Assembly: GCA_018806985.1 (NCBI GenBank)
Contig: JADANN010000299.1
Location: forward strand, 1-64,000
Reading direction: 5' to 3'
Source: Angiostrongylus vasorum
Taxonomy: Eukaryota; Nematoda; Chromadorea; Rhabditida; Metastrongylidae
DNA: 64,000 bases
How positions within the stretch are numbered: position 1 is the first letter of the stretch; the number at the start of each line of letters is the position of its first letter. This document shows positions 10,105 through 63,446 of this stretch, one piece after another. A program made the translations under genes and the position numbers. The notes beneath the pieces were generated by a model. The model ran no database searches and was not told the origin of the DNA. It saw nothing but the letters and a program-made list of their open reading frames with translations.

Positions 10105-12654
10105 GTGAGTTGCTCTGTTAGGTCAATAATTTCTTAAAACAAGATTTTTATAAAGTTTGATTTATATTAGAGACCTGCACTAACTCATATTTATTTCATA
10201 AATTATGTAAACCATTTATGAAGAAAAAGAAAGTCGTCATGTAATCAAGTCGTGGAAAAGAAATAACGTTAGTCTCTAGCCTTCAAATTCACGTATCCCC
10301 TGCTCACATAGTAAACATAATTAGTCAAGAAAACAAGTGTTTGAGTCTACATAATATCACTTTCTTTGGTGAAATACGTCATTTGCTTCGCAACGACTAA
10401 ATTCTGTTCCAAGTGCGCTGATAAACTCTTCGAAGAAATCTTGTAGAAGCTTTTGTTATTGAAAACTTCTTCGACAATGTGCTTGAATAAGCGAGAACTT
10501 CACACTCAATTGTTTTAATCGTTACAGTGGCAGTTGTGGGACAATTAGCCGATGACATTGTCGTGTTAAAAAATGCTTCCTTTCAATTGATCAACGCCGG
10601 TCAGAGACATTATAATTCTTCATGTATTTTTTCAACGTTACTATTAATCCGTAGTAAGGACAATTTTTCCGCAACTCAAAAAAGTGGGTAGTGGAAAATT
10701 CCGCTTCGAGAAAATATAAAAGAGCTTTAAATTTTTCTAAGCTTGGTCAGAATTTTCCCAATTTTCCCAGAGAAGCGATTTTCTAAACCATTGTTACAGT
10801 GACAATCTGAAGAAATTGTTTGCGTAAAAACAACTGTGAGGCAGATTGAATTCCGGCAACCTGTGTTCCATTCGTACTGCTCATTCAGCACCTTATCGAC
10901 GAGTTTCTTCTGACTTTTTCAACTAGATTAAAATGTTCCGAAATGCCTCCTAGTATCGTCTCCCCGTTCTCTCCCATGATCTCGTACGGTTTGTGCGAGG
11001 ACTCGCTTCATTTAACGTCTTCACTCACTCATCCTAGATAGCAGATTATCATCGTGGACCTTGTTCATCTTCATCGCTCTCGTTTATGCAAGGACAAACT
11101 CGAAACCAGCTTGGCGCTCATATGATCATTCGCGGTTTCTCGGCAAAAACACAACGTTCTACGTTAATATTGTCAACCGCATCCATCTCTTTAGGACTAG
11201 TTTTTCAGATTCAGATTATGCAAAAATATTTTCTATGTTTTTCCATTCATTTTTATTTCAGTTGCCCGAATCGAGCAAAAAATGAGCAAAGGACTTGAAC
11301 TGGAAATTAAGACGTTAAAATTAATAGCATGAAAATGTAAAATTGTGTATTAAAATGGTGCACGAAATAACCACCAGATAAGGAGAATATCGGCTTTTGA
11401 AGCGTTCCATATTTTGACCGAAGGAAGAGGATTTGACATTTTTACCCTTCAACAGAGTTCTACTACATTTCAACAACTTTCAGCTTTTACCAAAAATTAT
11501 ACTGCCATCAGAAAATTTGGCCTATTTTTAAGAATCGTTTAAAAATCTGTTGAAGACGGTCTTTCTATAAGTCGTCAGTAATGCTAGTTGTTTGTTTCGT
11601 TCAACTATTTTGTATCATTTTGATTTCAGGCGAAACGGAATGACGGCTAAGTTCCGCTGTTCACAAGACGTCATGAAATTCGATGTTAATGACGTTTTGA
11701 ATCCTCTCATCCCCATTTTCTCTTATCGATTTCTGTGTTTTGCAATTACTTTAACGAACGTGGACAGATTTCCTATCTTACCGTAAACTCTGTGTGTAAC
11801 ATATTTCACTGATAAGCAGCTATTTCTCCTACTTTCTCCCTATTTTTGATTCATTGCTGTTCGGCTGCTTTGACATCCCTCTTCTTCATTAACGTCAGCA
11901 AATTTTTTTCGTTTGCTAATGTTGCTTAAATAAAGCTTACAAATGTGTGAATGTTGTTCCACGGCAGAATTTCATTGAAGTGGTTCATAAAGACTCATAA
12001 ATGTAACATAAATTAAATTGTAAAGGAAGCATTATGGATGGATAAGTCGATTTTATCGGACCTGAACTTAGATCAGTTCATTGAAAAAATTTTTCTAGAA
12101 GTCGATTTATAGATGTAGACAGGATTACTCAGTAATTATTATAAATCGTTGCCGTCTTTTTTTACCTCATGAATAAATAAATCAGAAGATTGATTGTCAA
12201 TACCGAGGTCAAAGGAACTGTGTGCCTAAGTGAACTAATTGCCATCTGATACCAGCCCGACTGCTATAGGATGGAGCGCCATCAGTGAACAAGTAATTCT
12301 GAACGAAAATCGACAAGAGGAATGCCGTAACATGTAGAACTGCCTGGTGAGATCTAGTCATTCAGGAAATGTGAACACTTCAGCATAACAGGCCAGGACT
12401 GAATGTGACAACTTCGTTAGCGCAGTGTTCAACTCCACTGCAGAACACATATTTTGAAAAGAAGCTCCTGTGGACACTTGAATTTAATGGTCGTAGTTCG
12501 GAAAGCGCTATGGAACTGAAACGATAGCAGCAATGAAGAATTTTAACAAAGTCGTGTAAACGTATGGAGAAATTAAGACATTGCCAAGAATATTTATGAT
12601 GATTCTGTTCTGTATCTAGGTAATGGAAAATTCCTATCAAATCGTGTAGATTGA
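10105..12654. other. Non-coding stretch after PEBP exon d
   Basis: AT-rich, with scattered acceptor-like TTTCAG strings (11271, 11629) but no exon I can support. Holds either the missing last PEBP exon in diverged form or the gene's 3' flank. Confidence 0.4.
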
Positions 12655-13190
12655 ATTGTACACAAACAGGATGGAAACCCAATTCATGGAAACCCATGGT
12701 GCGAACGATCGGACCAAACTGGGTGGTTCTCTGATTGCAGGGACCACTTCGTACGTATACTTTGGACATTCAATTGATGGAAAACAACCTATAGGAGGGA
12801 TTGGAAACAAGGAAAGCAACATGGGATGCCTGCCGTCCTCTCAAAAAATTTGCCGACCAATTAAAGGATACGAAAACCTGCGCTCAATTTTTCGATTTGA
12901 CAGTCCCTCTCAACACTCTGTTATGCAGCAGAGGCGTGGACTGATACGTCAACCACGTAGAAAATACTCTGCACTACTCGCAGAACGCTTGAACGATGTC
13001 TTCTGAAATATAATCGGCACACATAATATATAGCCGGAATGCAAAGCTGTGATCTTCGAAATCTGTCTCATCTTCGAGACCAAGGATAACACACTTCAGT
13101 TCCGAGACATAGACGACCCAATCATAAAATAAGAAGAACAAGCGACAAATCGACAAAAACGACACACTGGGCTGACATATTCTGATTCAA
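12655..13190 (+). mobile_element. RTE-clade LINE fragment, second subfamily (C-terminal part)
   Basis: Frame-broken remnant of the region after the reverse transcriptase palm: METQFME, then TTSYVYFGHSI, then in another frame RKATWDACRPLKKFADQLKD, then AGMQSCDLRNLSHLRD and HWADIF. These correspond to the SYVYLGR, RRRAAW, ATDQL, GLRSSDLR and RWAGH landmarks of nematode RTE ORFs. Different subfamily from the copies at 1.5 and 19.7 kb. Confidence 0.7.
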
Positions 13191-14280
13191 AATTAATCAT
13201 CTGTGTCGTAGCCCCCATTGTTTTACTGATCACGATATGAGACTGCACCCGCCACCATGTTCGAGTCAAATCTCCACCATGAGCGCTGACTGTTAGGCAA
13301 AGAATTGAGAGGAAAATGTGCTGGAGTCCGTAACTCGGCGGTGCAGTTATCTGAGTAAATACTTAGGAATTTAGTTAGTTGGTTAGTTGCCTAATTTAAT
13401 TTGGCAGTTACCTAATTTTTTAATGAATTTAGTTCACGTGGCACATCGCAGGCGCAACATGTAACAGTCTTTTTTATACTCTGTGTAAATGTTTTTTTTT
13501 CATTTCTTTCTTCGTTTCATTTCTTCTGCAGCATTGCCTAGTCATTAAGATTTCAGTAGAACTAGTTAGTTAGCTGATTTGACAAATCTTTTATATTTTT
13601 TCGAAAATCTATTAGAAATCTGTTATTTACTGCAGACTCGAAGACCGCAACCATCGCTGAAAAATTCAGCTAATCATAGACATTTAGTTTGGTCTTGAAA
13701 TCTTTCTAGGGGCCGAAATAAGAGTGTACGAAAAACTTTTGAAAACCAAAATATTTTCTATGTAGCCTAAAAACAATCTTCTCCAAAGTATACGAGTCAA
13801 TAGAAATTGAAGTTGTTCGAGCGGAGTTCCAGAACGGACTAAAAAGTCAGTGTAGCGTAGAAATTGATCATGCTATGGTCGATAGGGTGCACTACGCGTA
13901 TTACCGCTGCCGTACTTACCTCATTAATCATTTATTAAGGTAAAGTGTAAACATTTGTGAAGTACAACCACAGGGAATACTCAAATATCAGCAAAAACTC
14001 GGCGCCTCAGATGGATTCGAACTTGCGATTTCCCAAGGGCTTATGTGCGATCGACCACACCAACCAAAACCCTTGATTTGCCTTCCTCTCACCAATGCTT
14101 TACTCTTTCGGTGCTATTAGCAATCATCTGTCAACAGCAGTGATCCAGTAGTCATAAATCGGCGTTGAAAGGCAATCGGAAATCGTGTCGATTTATGTTC
14201 CCCCAGATCATTCCTGACATTTATGTATTAATCATTTATGCAGAGATTGAACGTAGTCAGTTAACAATTATTATCGTTTC
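13191..14280. other. Intergenic, no recognised feature
   Basis: AT-rich. A short ttagttagttg-like direct repeat near 13370-13400 resembles a similar string near 30890. No exon or element boundary seen. Confidence 0.45.
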
Positions 14281-14571
14281 ACAATGTTGACTTTTTTATC
14301 TTCTGCCTTCTATAATTTCAATGGCAGGGTATTAAGCGAAATGCAACCACAATATTGCTGAGATATTTGCAAAACTCTGGACCACAGGTGTTTAAGTTGG
14401 GGAACGAACGCTCTATTGTCCTTTCCGCGGAGTAACGCGTTCCACCACCACACCATGCAGACACCTGCGGTCCGGAGTTTTGCGAATATCTCAGCAATAT
14501 TGTGGTTGTATTTCGCTTAATACCCTGCCATAAAAAATCATAGAAGGCGGAAAATAAAGAGTCAACATTGT
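14281..14571. repeat. Foldback (hairpin) repeat, copy 1
   Basis: Inverted arms 14281-14392 and 14461-14571 pair over about 110 nt with few mismatches; the outer ends are acaatgttgact and gtcaacattgt. The loop holds the family string aacgaacgctctattgtcc. The same family recurs at 14.6, 44.4, 56.0 and 56.5 kb. Probably a non-autonomous MITE or foldback element; no ORF. Confidence 0.75.
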
Positions 14572-14574
14572 AAA

Positions 14575-14830
14575 ATCAACTACAACCTCAACTGGTTTCA
14601 GTTTAATGATGTAGGCTCCCCAGATCAATCCCGTTGACGGGTGATTGCTGACGGCAGAGATCGATAGAACTAGCTGAGAAACAGGCGAAACAGAAGGACC
14701 CACATGGTGTGGTGGTGAACGCGTTATTACCTGGAAGGGGACAATAGCGCGCTCGTTCCCCATCGCAGACACCTGTGGTCCAGAGTTTTGCAAATATCTC
14801 AGCAATATTGTCATTATCATCTTATTTACC
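14575..14830. repeat. Foldback repeat family, copy 2
   Basis: Abuts copy 1. Contains the internal string cagatcaatcccgttgacgg, the gtggtggtgaacgcg block, and an arm ending tttgcaaatatctcagcaat. Looks like a second copy that has lost part of one arm. Confidence 0.65.
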
Positions 14831-14989
14831 GCCCATTCTTTTTGTAGAAGTATAATGTGAAGTATAACTAAAAGGATGCCGAGATGTGAGCACAAATCGG
14901 AATCTGTCGGGTTTCGAACCAGCGATTTCCGTTCTGGAAGGCTTACGTTCTATCAAACACATTGTTAATTTACACCGAGGTCAAATGGA

Positions 14990-15290
14990 AGTCGGTTTAC
15001 AACGGAATTACTTCTGTACGTGCAAGCTTGACTAATCCGGTCTTCTGCTGGATGGATTGAACAGGAAAAGCAAACTCTTGTCATCACCGGGCAATCATAT
15101 CAGTAACAACCGACATGTATAAAAAGAGCGCTGACGGGTGAGGTTGCCTCATTCGAGCGGTGATCCACTGAAGAAGATCCCACCCGACACAACGGGGAAG
15201 ACACCACATCGACAAGACTCAACTCAAATCATCGTCGGTGAAAACGACAAAAAACGTCGAAACGTTGGCCGAATAAATATTTGGTAGCAA
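14990..15290 (+). repeat. Possible PLE-type 3' terminal remnant
   Basis: Ends in cgtcgaaacgttggccgaat followed by aaata, similar in layout to the PLE terminal repeats (GAAAC-GTT then a GGCC arm). It lacks a CUGANGA box; the equivalent position reads GGTGAAA. Weak assignment. Confidence 0.35.
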
Positions 15291-18200
15291 AAAAAAGTGG
15301 CAAACATTTTGATTTTTTACATTTGTGTCGTTTACGCGCCAACTAAAATGAGCTCAACTTCAAAACGTGAGCACTTCAAATGAGAAGTCTACTAAAGATC
15401 CGAACACTTCTTAAGCTGTTTTTACTCGAGTAATTCTCATTGTGCTCCAGCTGGCTTGGATTCAGTTACAAGTTTCAGAGTGGCTCAAAAATCATGAACT
15501 ACTCATTTCCGAATTTCAGTCATTTCGAATGGCCTTCGCTTGAAAGTAAATAACGTTGCTTAGGTTTCCTTAAAATAATACCTTCAAAGTTTATTCTATT
15601 ATAAAAAGGATGACATAAACACCAGTGAGCGTCGAACGACCTTTCCAGTTCCGATCGTATGTCACTGAAGTTCCAGTCCCAGAGATTTATCATTGAGAAT
15701 TCAACTAGTCGGTATTCACAACGATTAGTTAGGATTTTGTTGTCTTTAAGTTATTCAAATTCTAAGAGAACTCCCAAGAAGGAGGTCATTTAAAATGCCA
15801 AATTCTATTAATTTTGCTTTATCACTTCGAAAGAACAGTTTCTGGATAACAAAACAATAGATTCCATGAAACATTTTAACGTTTTTTTCTCAGTCTTGTT
15901 AATTCGATGTCGTATGACATAAAACGATAATTAAACAAAGGAACGTTGTCTTAGTGAACTCACTGTCAAGCATCATATCGTTGCAAGAAAGAAGTAGAAT
16001 TTCTTCTAAAAAACGCTTTCGACAGGTTTTTAGATTGAAAGCAAAGAAGTTGAAAGGCGCTAGTGCATTCATGGAAGCTCTAAATTCCACTAATTTCTTT
16101 AGCTTTACGAACTTTTGCCAGTAGTTGGCACCAGCTCTGCGTAGCACAAATTCTCGATAACAAGCGATGTTTTATCATGTCAATCCACAACATTTTTGAT
16201 TGTTCCAGGTAATTTTTCATTTCTTCTGTAAAGTCGTTTTTGGCATGCACAAATTCTAAAAAGAACAAACAGTTTGAGAGGTTCTCCGGGCTCATCATTA
16301 TCACCAGTAGCATCCAGATTAACTTATGTTACAAATTATCCACTTCGAAGTTAGGCTTTGAAGTCACACAATAGAGATTAAACCCGATCCTATCTTAATT
16401 AACCTATGAATTTTGCTCAATTGGTTCTGCTCGTTCTCTAACGTTCCACGTGCGATAAGGGTCATCGTTCACTTTCGAGAAGATTTTTTGTAATTGCAAT
16501 ATTGAGAGAAGTCGGAAAAGCACAACAACAGAAGTTTCGAAAGCAGCATTAATTTAAGTATAAACGTGGATTTTAGCCTCATTGGTTTCAGTAGGAAGCC
16601 GTTGCCAAGGAAAGCTGCGATTTCAGAACTAGCCAAAGGTCATATTCATGGGTTTAATTTTTTTCAGGAGCATGCGGCACCAGAGAGGAGAAGCGTGAGC
16701 CACTGCAAGCTGTTTATTTATGCTTGAGCATGCTAGGCCGAACAAAAAAAAATGGAAGATATTAGTGAGCCACGAGCAATGTACTGGTAGGAGCTATAAC
16801 AATTGTGAAGAAACAGCCACAATGTCCGTCGGAGTTACTCCCATCACAAATCGAAGGCGCTTTTAAGTGTATTCGTGAAGCTGGCACTATATCGAAAAGA
16901 GTTGTAGGGAAAGTTGATTGACTGATCCTATACCAATCTTTTCACCAGCCACCTTCACCTCTTTGCACATCACATAAGGGAAGGTGAACATGACGTTTTA
17001 GTAGCTTCCCCTTCGGAAGTTCACATTTCATGTTTTCGGTAAACAGTAGTACAACATTCAGTCAGTGCAGAACTAAGTCGAATATATGAAGCACGTGGTC
17101 CACTTTTCAACAAACAGATCGGCGGACTTTCCCGCAGGTTGCTTGTCGAAATGCGATGTTTCCAGTCAAAGGAACACCTGTGACACGGCATGATTTTGAA
17201 CAGGAGACCTATACGGCACTGACAATCAGAATTCAAAGTGCTTGCTTTGTATTTTCCAAAAGTTGTCTATTTTAGTAATCACCAACAAAATTGAGGAAAT
17301 CTCCACGAAGACAGGCAAGATTTCAAAGATATTGCGAATGGGCGTTATCACTACTTCAAAGGCTTCGAAGAAATAAGTTTGTCAAAATGACGCCCTAGCG
17401 CTTTGGCTGATGAAACCCTTTTCATAACTTCTAGTAACACGGATACCATGTGGAGCGAAGGTAACAGTTTATACAGTGCTAGAGAACGGCTACTTTATTA
17501 CCAAACTTGAAAAAATGATGTTCACCAAAAACGGACATCTTTCTTATATTCCATTCATACTCATGTGGAGGGAACAGTTTTGACAATGCGTTACTTGGTC
17601 GCAAGTCAATGCGATTGAAGCCCTGCCTTAAAAGGTGAGCTGAAGGAAACAAGTGACTTTGTGAAACACGACCGAGGATGTAGTAGACGAGACAAGAAAC
17701 ACACGACTATGTGCACAATTTTTTTGCACTGCTGTTCCTTTGCTGTAGTGAGGATGATGCCACCCATATGCTTTATATATTACATAATACATGCAAGGGA
17801 TAATGTAAAGGATATAATACATGCAAAGGAATGAATATAACAGCCCCCAAGTTTTCCAGCGTTCCTAGGTCAAAGGCCGTTCCACACAAGCTATTACTTC
17901 GAAGGTTAGGTGAAGCGATGAGTCGTAATGGTAACCCGTGTACGAAAGCCACCATCGATTTTTATCTAAGAAAATGCCGAGCTCGTCACAGAGGAACAAC
18001 TGACCGAACTGACAGATTTCTCTAGACGGAAAATGTGATGCTTTCCGTGCCCTCGAGCAAACTGAAATCGCTAACGTCCAACAGGGAGGAGCGAATGGAA
18101 GCACTAGCACCAGCACTAGTTAGTGTGGACGACTTGCGGAAAGACAGATGATACATAATATTGGCTGCTTTTGTTCGATTAAAAGATGTATATCACCTTA

Positions 18201-18780
18201 AAAACCACTTGTTGGAAAGAATTAATTAAAGATAGAGAACATCTTTATGGAAGTTGTGCCAAATAAAGGAAAGTCAGTGAGGCGAAACACCTTGAAAAGG
18301 CGAGCTCTTAGTTATTAAACGCCATTTAATTTTATTTAGTCCAGCTTTTCTGAGGATTCCCGTTTTTGGAAAATAGAAGTTTCCGTGATTTTTATCGAAT
18401 TGGAAGTATCTGGAAGCCAGGGTTGCATTTCTCTTTTAGCTATCTGCTTTCGTAGAAAGCATGATGCGTGTAACCCTACGGAAAAATTTTTCAAATATCT
18501 GGCAAGAATGATGGAATACATTTTGACTATGCACTCTTAAGCCAACAAACGACATTTTTTTTCCTCTGAAGTCCATCACTTTAAATAATCCTAAGCAAAG
18601 AAGTTTCATATCCACTCCTAACTTATATTACTGAGAAAAACGCGGTGCGCTTTATTTTGAGATGCTTTCTTACACTACACTACCGTCAGAGACACGGTTC
18701 TCATTCTCGACTTCCATAACATTCTCCAGGAACATTAACGAAGCTTGCTCTTATATTTTTAACGAACTACCACCGTAAAG
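15291..18780. other. Intergenic, no recognised gene
   Basis: AT-rich. Open frames at 15899-16313 (minus), 17021-17236 (minus) and 17831-18025 (plus) lack splice context or a family I recognise. Not called as genes. Confidence 0.4.
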
Positions 18781-18784
18781 GAAC

Positions 18785-18900
18785 GCGTGTAGCGCAGTGG
18801 TTGGACGTAGTCTGCTATACAGACGGGGGTTTTTGGTTCGATCAAGCCCACCATCTCTCTAGGATGTCGAGTTAGTGCTGATATATTACCATATTAGTGC
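18785..18900 (+). repeat. tRNA-derived SINE head (copy 3)
   Basis: tRNA-like head only: cgtgtagcgcagtggttgg (A-box-like) and ggttcgatcaagcc (B-box-like), then ccaccatctctctaggat. The rest of the SINE body is lost. Confidence 0.6.
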
Positions 18901-19009
18901 AGTTGAAGTTTATCAACCACTGAGAGATGGAAGGACTGCTTTGCTCTTGACAGGTGATCGAGCAGGCAAATATTGTGTGCGTATTGCAGGGGCATCTCTA
19001 ACCACTGAT

Positions 19010-19250
19010 CTGCACAGCCTTCAACCTTATGCGACTATAATCAGCTGTTCTAATCTTTCTTAGAAGTCACGTAAAAAGCGGCTCTGAAGAAGGCGATAGG
19101 GCCGAAACGTCAGCTACTGTTTTATTGTATTGTGCTTTCTATAGAAGTAAATGTATGCTGTTTAACAACGTCGCGACTGCTGAACAAGAAAACGACGCAT
19201 TCATATTCCAATGCCGAGGTAAATAGGAACTCGATCCTGGGAACCTAGTG
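19010..19250 (+). mobile_element. Solo PLE terminal repeat
   Basis: Matches the right arm of the PLE at 35.6-35.9 kb: gcgactataatcagctgttc, the hammerhead motif, then aacgacgcattcatattcc and the tip ccgaggtaaataggaactcg. No coding part and no partner arm nearby. Confidence 0.8.
19080..19115 (+). ncRNA. Hammerhead-like ribozyme motif, intact core
   Basis: GGCT-CTGAAGA-A-GGC-GATAGG-GCC-GAAAC-GTC-AGCT. CUGANGA box 19084-19090, stem II GGC/GCC, GAAA 19104-19107, GUC 19109-19111, stem I GGCU/AGCU. All required core elements are present apart from an extra A before stem II, shared by every copy here. Confidence 0.65.
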
Positions 19251-19701
19251 TTTTTGACAACACTGTAACACTTGCCTTTTTTTGAGAACTGCATTTTAAC
19301 TTTTCGCCTTTTAAATTCACTTTTTTTTATCAGTATCGTGTGAATACACGTTCCATTTCTGCGTATTGAACTCTCTGCGATTGTAACCGTGGTTCTTAGA
19401 CCGCATGATAAGCTGAGAAGATCGACCGGTACATAAATCAGTGTCTTTACATCTGTAGATTGACTGGTCTCAACGTGACAAGAAAATTCATTTATCATCG
19501 AAAACGCCTTGAGTCTCCGATACAGCACATTAGATGACTCCCTAGTTTTAACCTCAAGTGTAATCTGTAACGACCTCTGAGTAATCCCCTTCTTTTTTTT
19601 CTTGAGTAAGAAAAATTCCGCTATGCAACGCACGGCAAATGATACCTGCGAACGGAAATTTCTGGCTGTTCTAATTACTTTATAGCTAGTGGAATTTTAA
19701 G

Positions 19702-20420
19702 TTATACAGTTGTTAATGTTCATGAGGAAAGGATTGCTTTCGTGTGCTCCCATTCATACTCAACGGAACGAATATATCCTAATGCTCCAGTTATGTCTAT
19801 CTAGGTCGGGAAATCAATATGATGAACGACTTAGCTCCAGAGTGGAGCAGAATGAAACGAGCGGCTTGGGGAGCTTTAAAGGACATCGAGGAAGTAGTGA
19901 GGGGAACAAAGAATACCCGGACTCCGTGCCCACCTTTTCGACTCAACGGTACTTCTTGCCTTCGTGCGTCAGGTCGCTGCGTAAGCAGGATGAAAGATCA
20001 CTCAGCGTAAGTGAACGCGCAATCGAAATAACGATGCTAAGAGTATCCCGTGTCAAGCAAGTAAGGGAAGGAATCCGAAGCTCCGACCTTTGTCAACGAC
20101 CAAAAATCAAAGATGCCGTTCTTTACGCTAAACAGTCGAAGACAAGGTGGACCGGACACCTAATGCGTATGAATGACAACCGATGGACAAGAGCCGTTAG
20201 TAACTGGATTCTTCGGGATGTTAAACGCTTCAGGGAAGAAGACCAACTCGATGGTCAGAGTTCTTCACGAAAAGCCTAGAAGAAAGATATAATGTTCGAC
20301 GAGTCCCTAGAGCGAGCAGAACCTTCTGGGCTTCTGTTGCAAGCGACGGGGAAAATGGAAGACTTACTGTGGCCCGCTCGAGTCACTCGACGATCAACGA
20401 AACTAGAGGTGATAAAGATG
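19702..20420 (+). mobile_element. RTE LINE, 5'-truncated C-terminal fragment
   Basis: Starts at the KTMFMR-like point after the reverse transcriptase palm and runs to the 3' end. Recognisable blocks: ERAIEITMLRVSRVKQ near 20010, then KTRWTGHLMRMNDNRWTRAV near 20140, then the 3' end at about 20420 (aaactagaggtgataaag). At least one frameshift separates the first part (19819 frame) from the rest. Same subfamily as the 1.5-4.8 kb copy. 5' truncation is normal for LINEs. Confidence 0.88.
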
Positions 20421-23400
20421 ACACAATTGTTAAAAGACTAAAGATATGGAGAAATGTCTTAGAATTCTGCGCTAGTTATGGCATGCTTGTTTATCATCTC
20501 GTCAACGTCGTGCTTTCGTACAGCAAATGTGATTAAGGAGATCAGCCACTGTTAGCCAAGCAAATGTGGTGTCGTTGACATATAATATCTGCTTCAGTTA
20601 TTCTCAACAGCATTGACAGAACGGTGGTGAGTGGCATTGGTGCAAGCAAACAGAATATCGAAAACGATTCAGTATAATTTTCTTCATATCCGCGCTTTTG
20701 CAATTATATGTGAACTACCGTGCAAAAAAGAAGATGCCACTTTATTTCAATCCAGACCAGGTAGGAAGAGGGGGGTTTCTAATCATTTAAGCCGAAAATG
20801 GTGATCAAAAGGAGGACAATTCGAGCACGTCTACTCGGCATACAAGCATTTGTTATGAACTCTGGAGCAGCCTCACAAGAAAATTACGTTATTTATGAAA
20901 CGATCACTATAGTAAAAAACAGGGGTCCGAAATAAAAAGCTTCACTCCGGGACTGGAAAAGGATGGTGCAAAGATGAAAAGTGGTGGTGGACAGCCTCGT
21001 AATCCTTTACTGATAAGCGTCATTAAGCACGGACCAGAAGCAAAAAGCAATGCAGACAAAAATTGACAACGCGTACCGAGACATGAGTTTTTCTTCACTT
21101 TTGTTATACGGCGTTTGTGATGAACACAGTTGTTCCTATGCTTCATTCACGTTTAATGAAAGGAACATATCCTAATGTTCGAAGTAGCGTACCTAGGTCC
21201 GAAAATCAACATGGTGAACAACTTAGTTCGAAAGTTAAACCCGGGGAAATGGGCGGCTTCGGGAACTTAAAAAGTGCGACGTGACGCGGGAAGGCAGCAA
21301 TGAACACCCATGACGGCGATGAACTTTGCGACATAGCTGTTGCTCCAGCCCTAAAGTAGACCACAGTGCCCTAGAGGAATTTAAGCAAAACGCTTTAAAA
21401 CAGGTTGGAATTCGAAGTACCACAGAACCTGGTGAGGAAAGCAACGGGATTAGGGAACAACACAGATTTTGCTCGGATGCTTTCATCACTTGCAATACAT
21501 AGCTCTTTTTAGTTAATAAGTATTTATAAAAGCATTGGAAGAAAATGGTGATAGGAGTCTGACATTTCGAAATACATCAAAGTCTTTTGAAATTTATAAA
21601 AAAACAGGTGTTCAGTGTCCATCGAAAAACCCATCCCAGCTAAGGTTCCGGCGAACTAAGAATGGAATCCGTTGCTACGATTGAACTCCTTAATTGCTGT
21701 CTACCGATAAAAACTTTACAGGTTTAAAAGTACATGCCAAAAATTTCTAATTAATCTAGTAAACAAGCGCTTTAGAAGCTGAGCATTTCCAATGTATCGC
21801 CGTAGCAACATACATTAAGCAACTAAGGATCTACACTTCACTGTTTCCGCAAGCACAGTTTCTCAACCTACGTCAGATCTCTTATGCATCTGCTAGATCA
21901 TAGTGATACTGACTTCTACAAGATAGATTACTTTCGTGAAAAGATTAAAGTTGCCATTGTGAAAAGATTATCAGTGGATAATTGTGCATCACTCGAGCGG
22001 CGATAAACTCCACTGAATTGGACTCGATTTCATAACGAAGATCCAGATCTTGAGCAGCAACTTTGTAAAGAATTCAACGCGTATTCATGAGCGTATAATG
22101 TAAGTCAAGATTTTCTGTGGACCCTAAAGTTAAGCTAAAACATCAACACCAAGCGACACATGCCTTTTAAATGAACCCGTTGTGATAGAAAGCTTCTCGT
22201 GATGTTTTTTTTTCGCTTTTTCCAGCAATGGCAACTACAATGGATGAAGTTGTCAATATATTAAAAAGTCTATCCTTATCTTAGCCAGGTAAAGCTCTTT
22301 CTCAAAAAAGAAAATTGGATCCAACAATTGTAATCTCTCTCTGCGTGATCTAAGGATACCAAAATCTTTATTATTTCTGTTCTACGTCTTCGTAGTAAGC
22401 GGCTTTGCGATTTTCAACAGTAAAGCGCAATTTGTCTGACACTATAACAACACCTAAGCAAATGATCGAGTGCCATGATTTGACAACACAGGACGATAAG
22501 TGAAGCATTTGAGCTCTTAGTAAGGCGAAATCCAGGACAAAAAAGTATATTATCTCTGCGAAAGAAGCGCCATTGTGCCTACTCATGGTCAGTGTTTTTT
22601 GTTCTGATCCTATCTTTAGCTTCTGAATAATGTCGTAGAATGATTAAACACTGGTGACGGCATTTCGCTGGGGAACATCGTTCTCCATGTATGTTCAAAT
22701 ATAGGCTCATGTGCTGAAATGCATCTTCCAACCAAGAAATTGCGATAACGATGTCCAGAATTGTACTAACGTATAAAATCAGGTTATCATTTATTCTAAA
22801 TGAAAACCAATAGTGTTTATAAAGACAACTGCTAGATTATATTTGAATGAATGAAATAAATTGCAGAATAGAGGTGACAATGCCTACTAAGTGTCAAGAT
22901 CAGGGTAGAGGAACAGATGTTGCACAAGGTATAAGGCAATACACAGCTGGTAATGAAGATAGGGGTTACATGTAGCCTTTTTTATGCGAACAGACCATAC
23001 CATGCGATGATGCAGTGGTTAGTGATTATAATTCTGAAATCCGCTACGGTAGTTTGAATCCTTCCATACTATATCCAACATTCCGTGGTCCAAACAAGAA
23101 AAAAGATTTAAAGAGTTGGCAGGTGGAAGTATAGATATGCAAAAGAATTTGATGTCTAATCTAACATCCAAATCATCAGTACTAGTGTAGTGATTTTGAC
23201 GATTGGGTAGACAGCAACTGTATTGTGAAGCTTGGCAATATATGGCACTGAGTTACTCACGTATAAATAGCAACATATTGAAATATATACATGCATTAGA
23301 AGCTCTACAGGTTACGGTTTTTTAATACGAATCAGATAAACTGTGTAGAGGCTAAAAGTGAACAATTCCTAGTTTCCTTACGGTTTATTTTCCCAAGTTC

Positions 23401-23660
23401 AACTTGTGATCTGTGTGCTATTGTCTTTGTCTGATAAGACCGGGCATAAAGATGTTGTCGAACATTCCGTTGAATGGGTTGAAAAAAGCCTCCGCACATC
23501 ATTTTTGTTGAGGCTAACAGTGTATTTCATCAAAAGCCTAATGAGCAGAAGGCATTATTGCATGTTGAAGTGACTTCGTTTGCTAGCAATGGGCGGTCGT
23601 GGTGGTGGTTGCGGAATCGGTGGTGCCAGCGGAGGCGTCGTTTCGCATGTTGGCTTTTCA
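20421..23660. other. Intergenic region upstream of the TMC gene
   Basis: No exon, element or repeat recognised. Should contain the main tmc promoter; no promoter motif can be named from sequence alone. Confidence 0.45.
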
Positions 23661-23661
23661 G
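23655..23661 (+). promoter_or_regulatory. Possible trans-splice (spliced-leader) acceptor for tmc
   Basis: TTTTCAG ending at 23661, a perfect nematode 3' splice site, 38 nt before the in-frame ATG at 23700. This spacing is typical of spliced-leader addition. It could instead be a cis acceptor with a further upstream exon. The G-rich frame upstream (from 23589) looks non-coding. Confidence 0.4.
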
Positions 23662-23699
23662 TCACGCCCACGTTAGCTCTATCGGCGGTCGTTTCTTCG

Positions 23700-63446
<39,747 letters not shown>

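Noticed and set aside
15236..15290. Hammerhead motif at the end of the 15.0 kb repeat
   Set aside because: The GAAAC-GUU half is present but the CUGANGA box is replaced by GGUGAAA, so only a distant resemblance remains.
17831..18025. Basic ORF (KLLLRRLGEAMSRNGNP)
   Set aside because: Some protein-like character but no family recognised, no partner exons and no repeat context.
23589..23699. Gly-rich N-terminal extension (GGRGGGCGIGG) of tmc
   Set aside because: Open and in frame, but a perfect TTTTCAG acceptor lies between it and the next ATG, so it is more likely upstream non-coding DNA. Not excluded.
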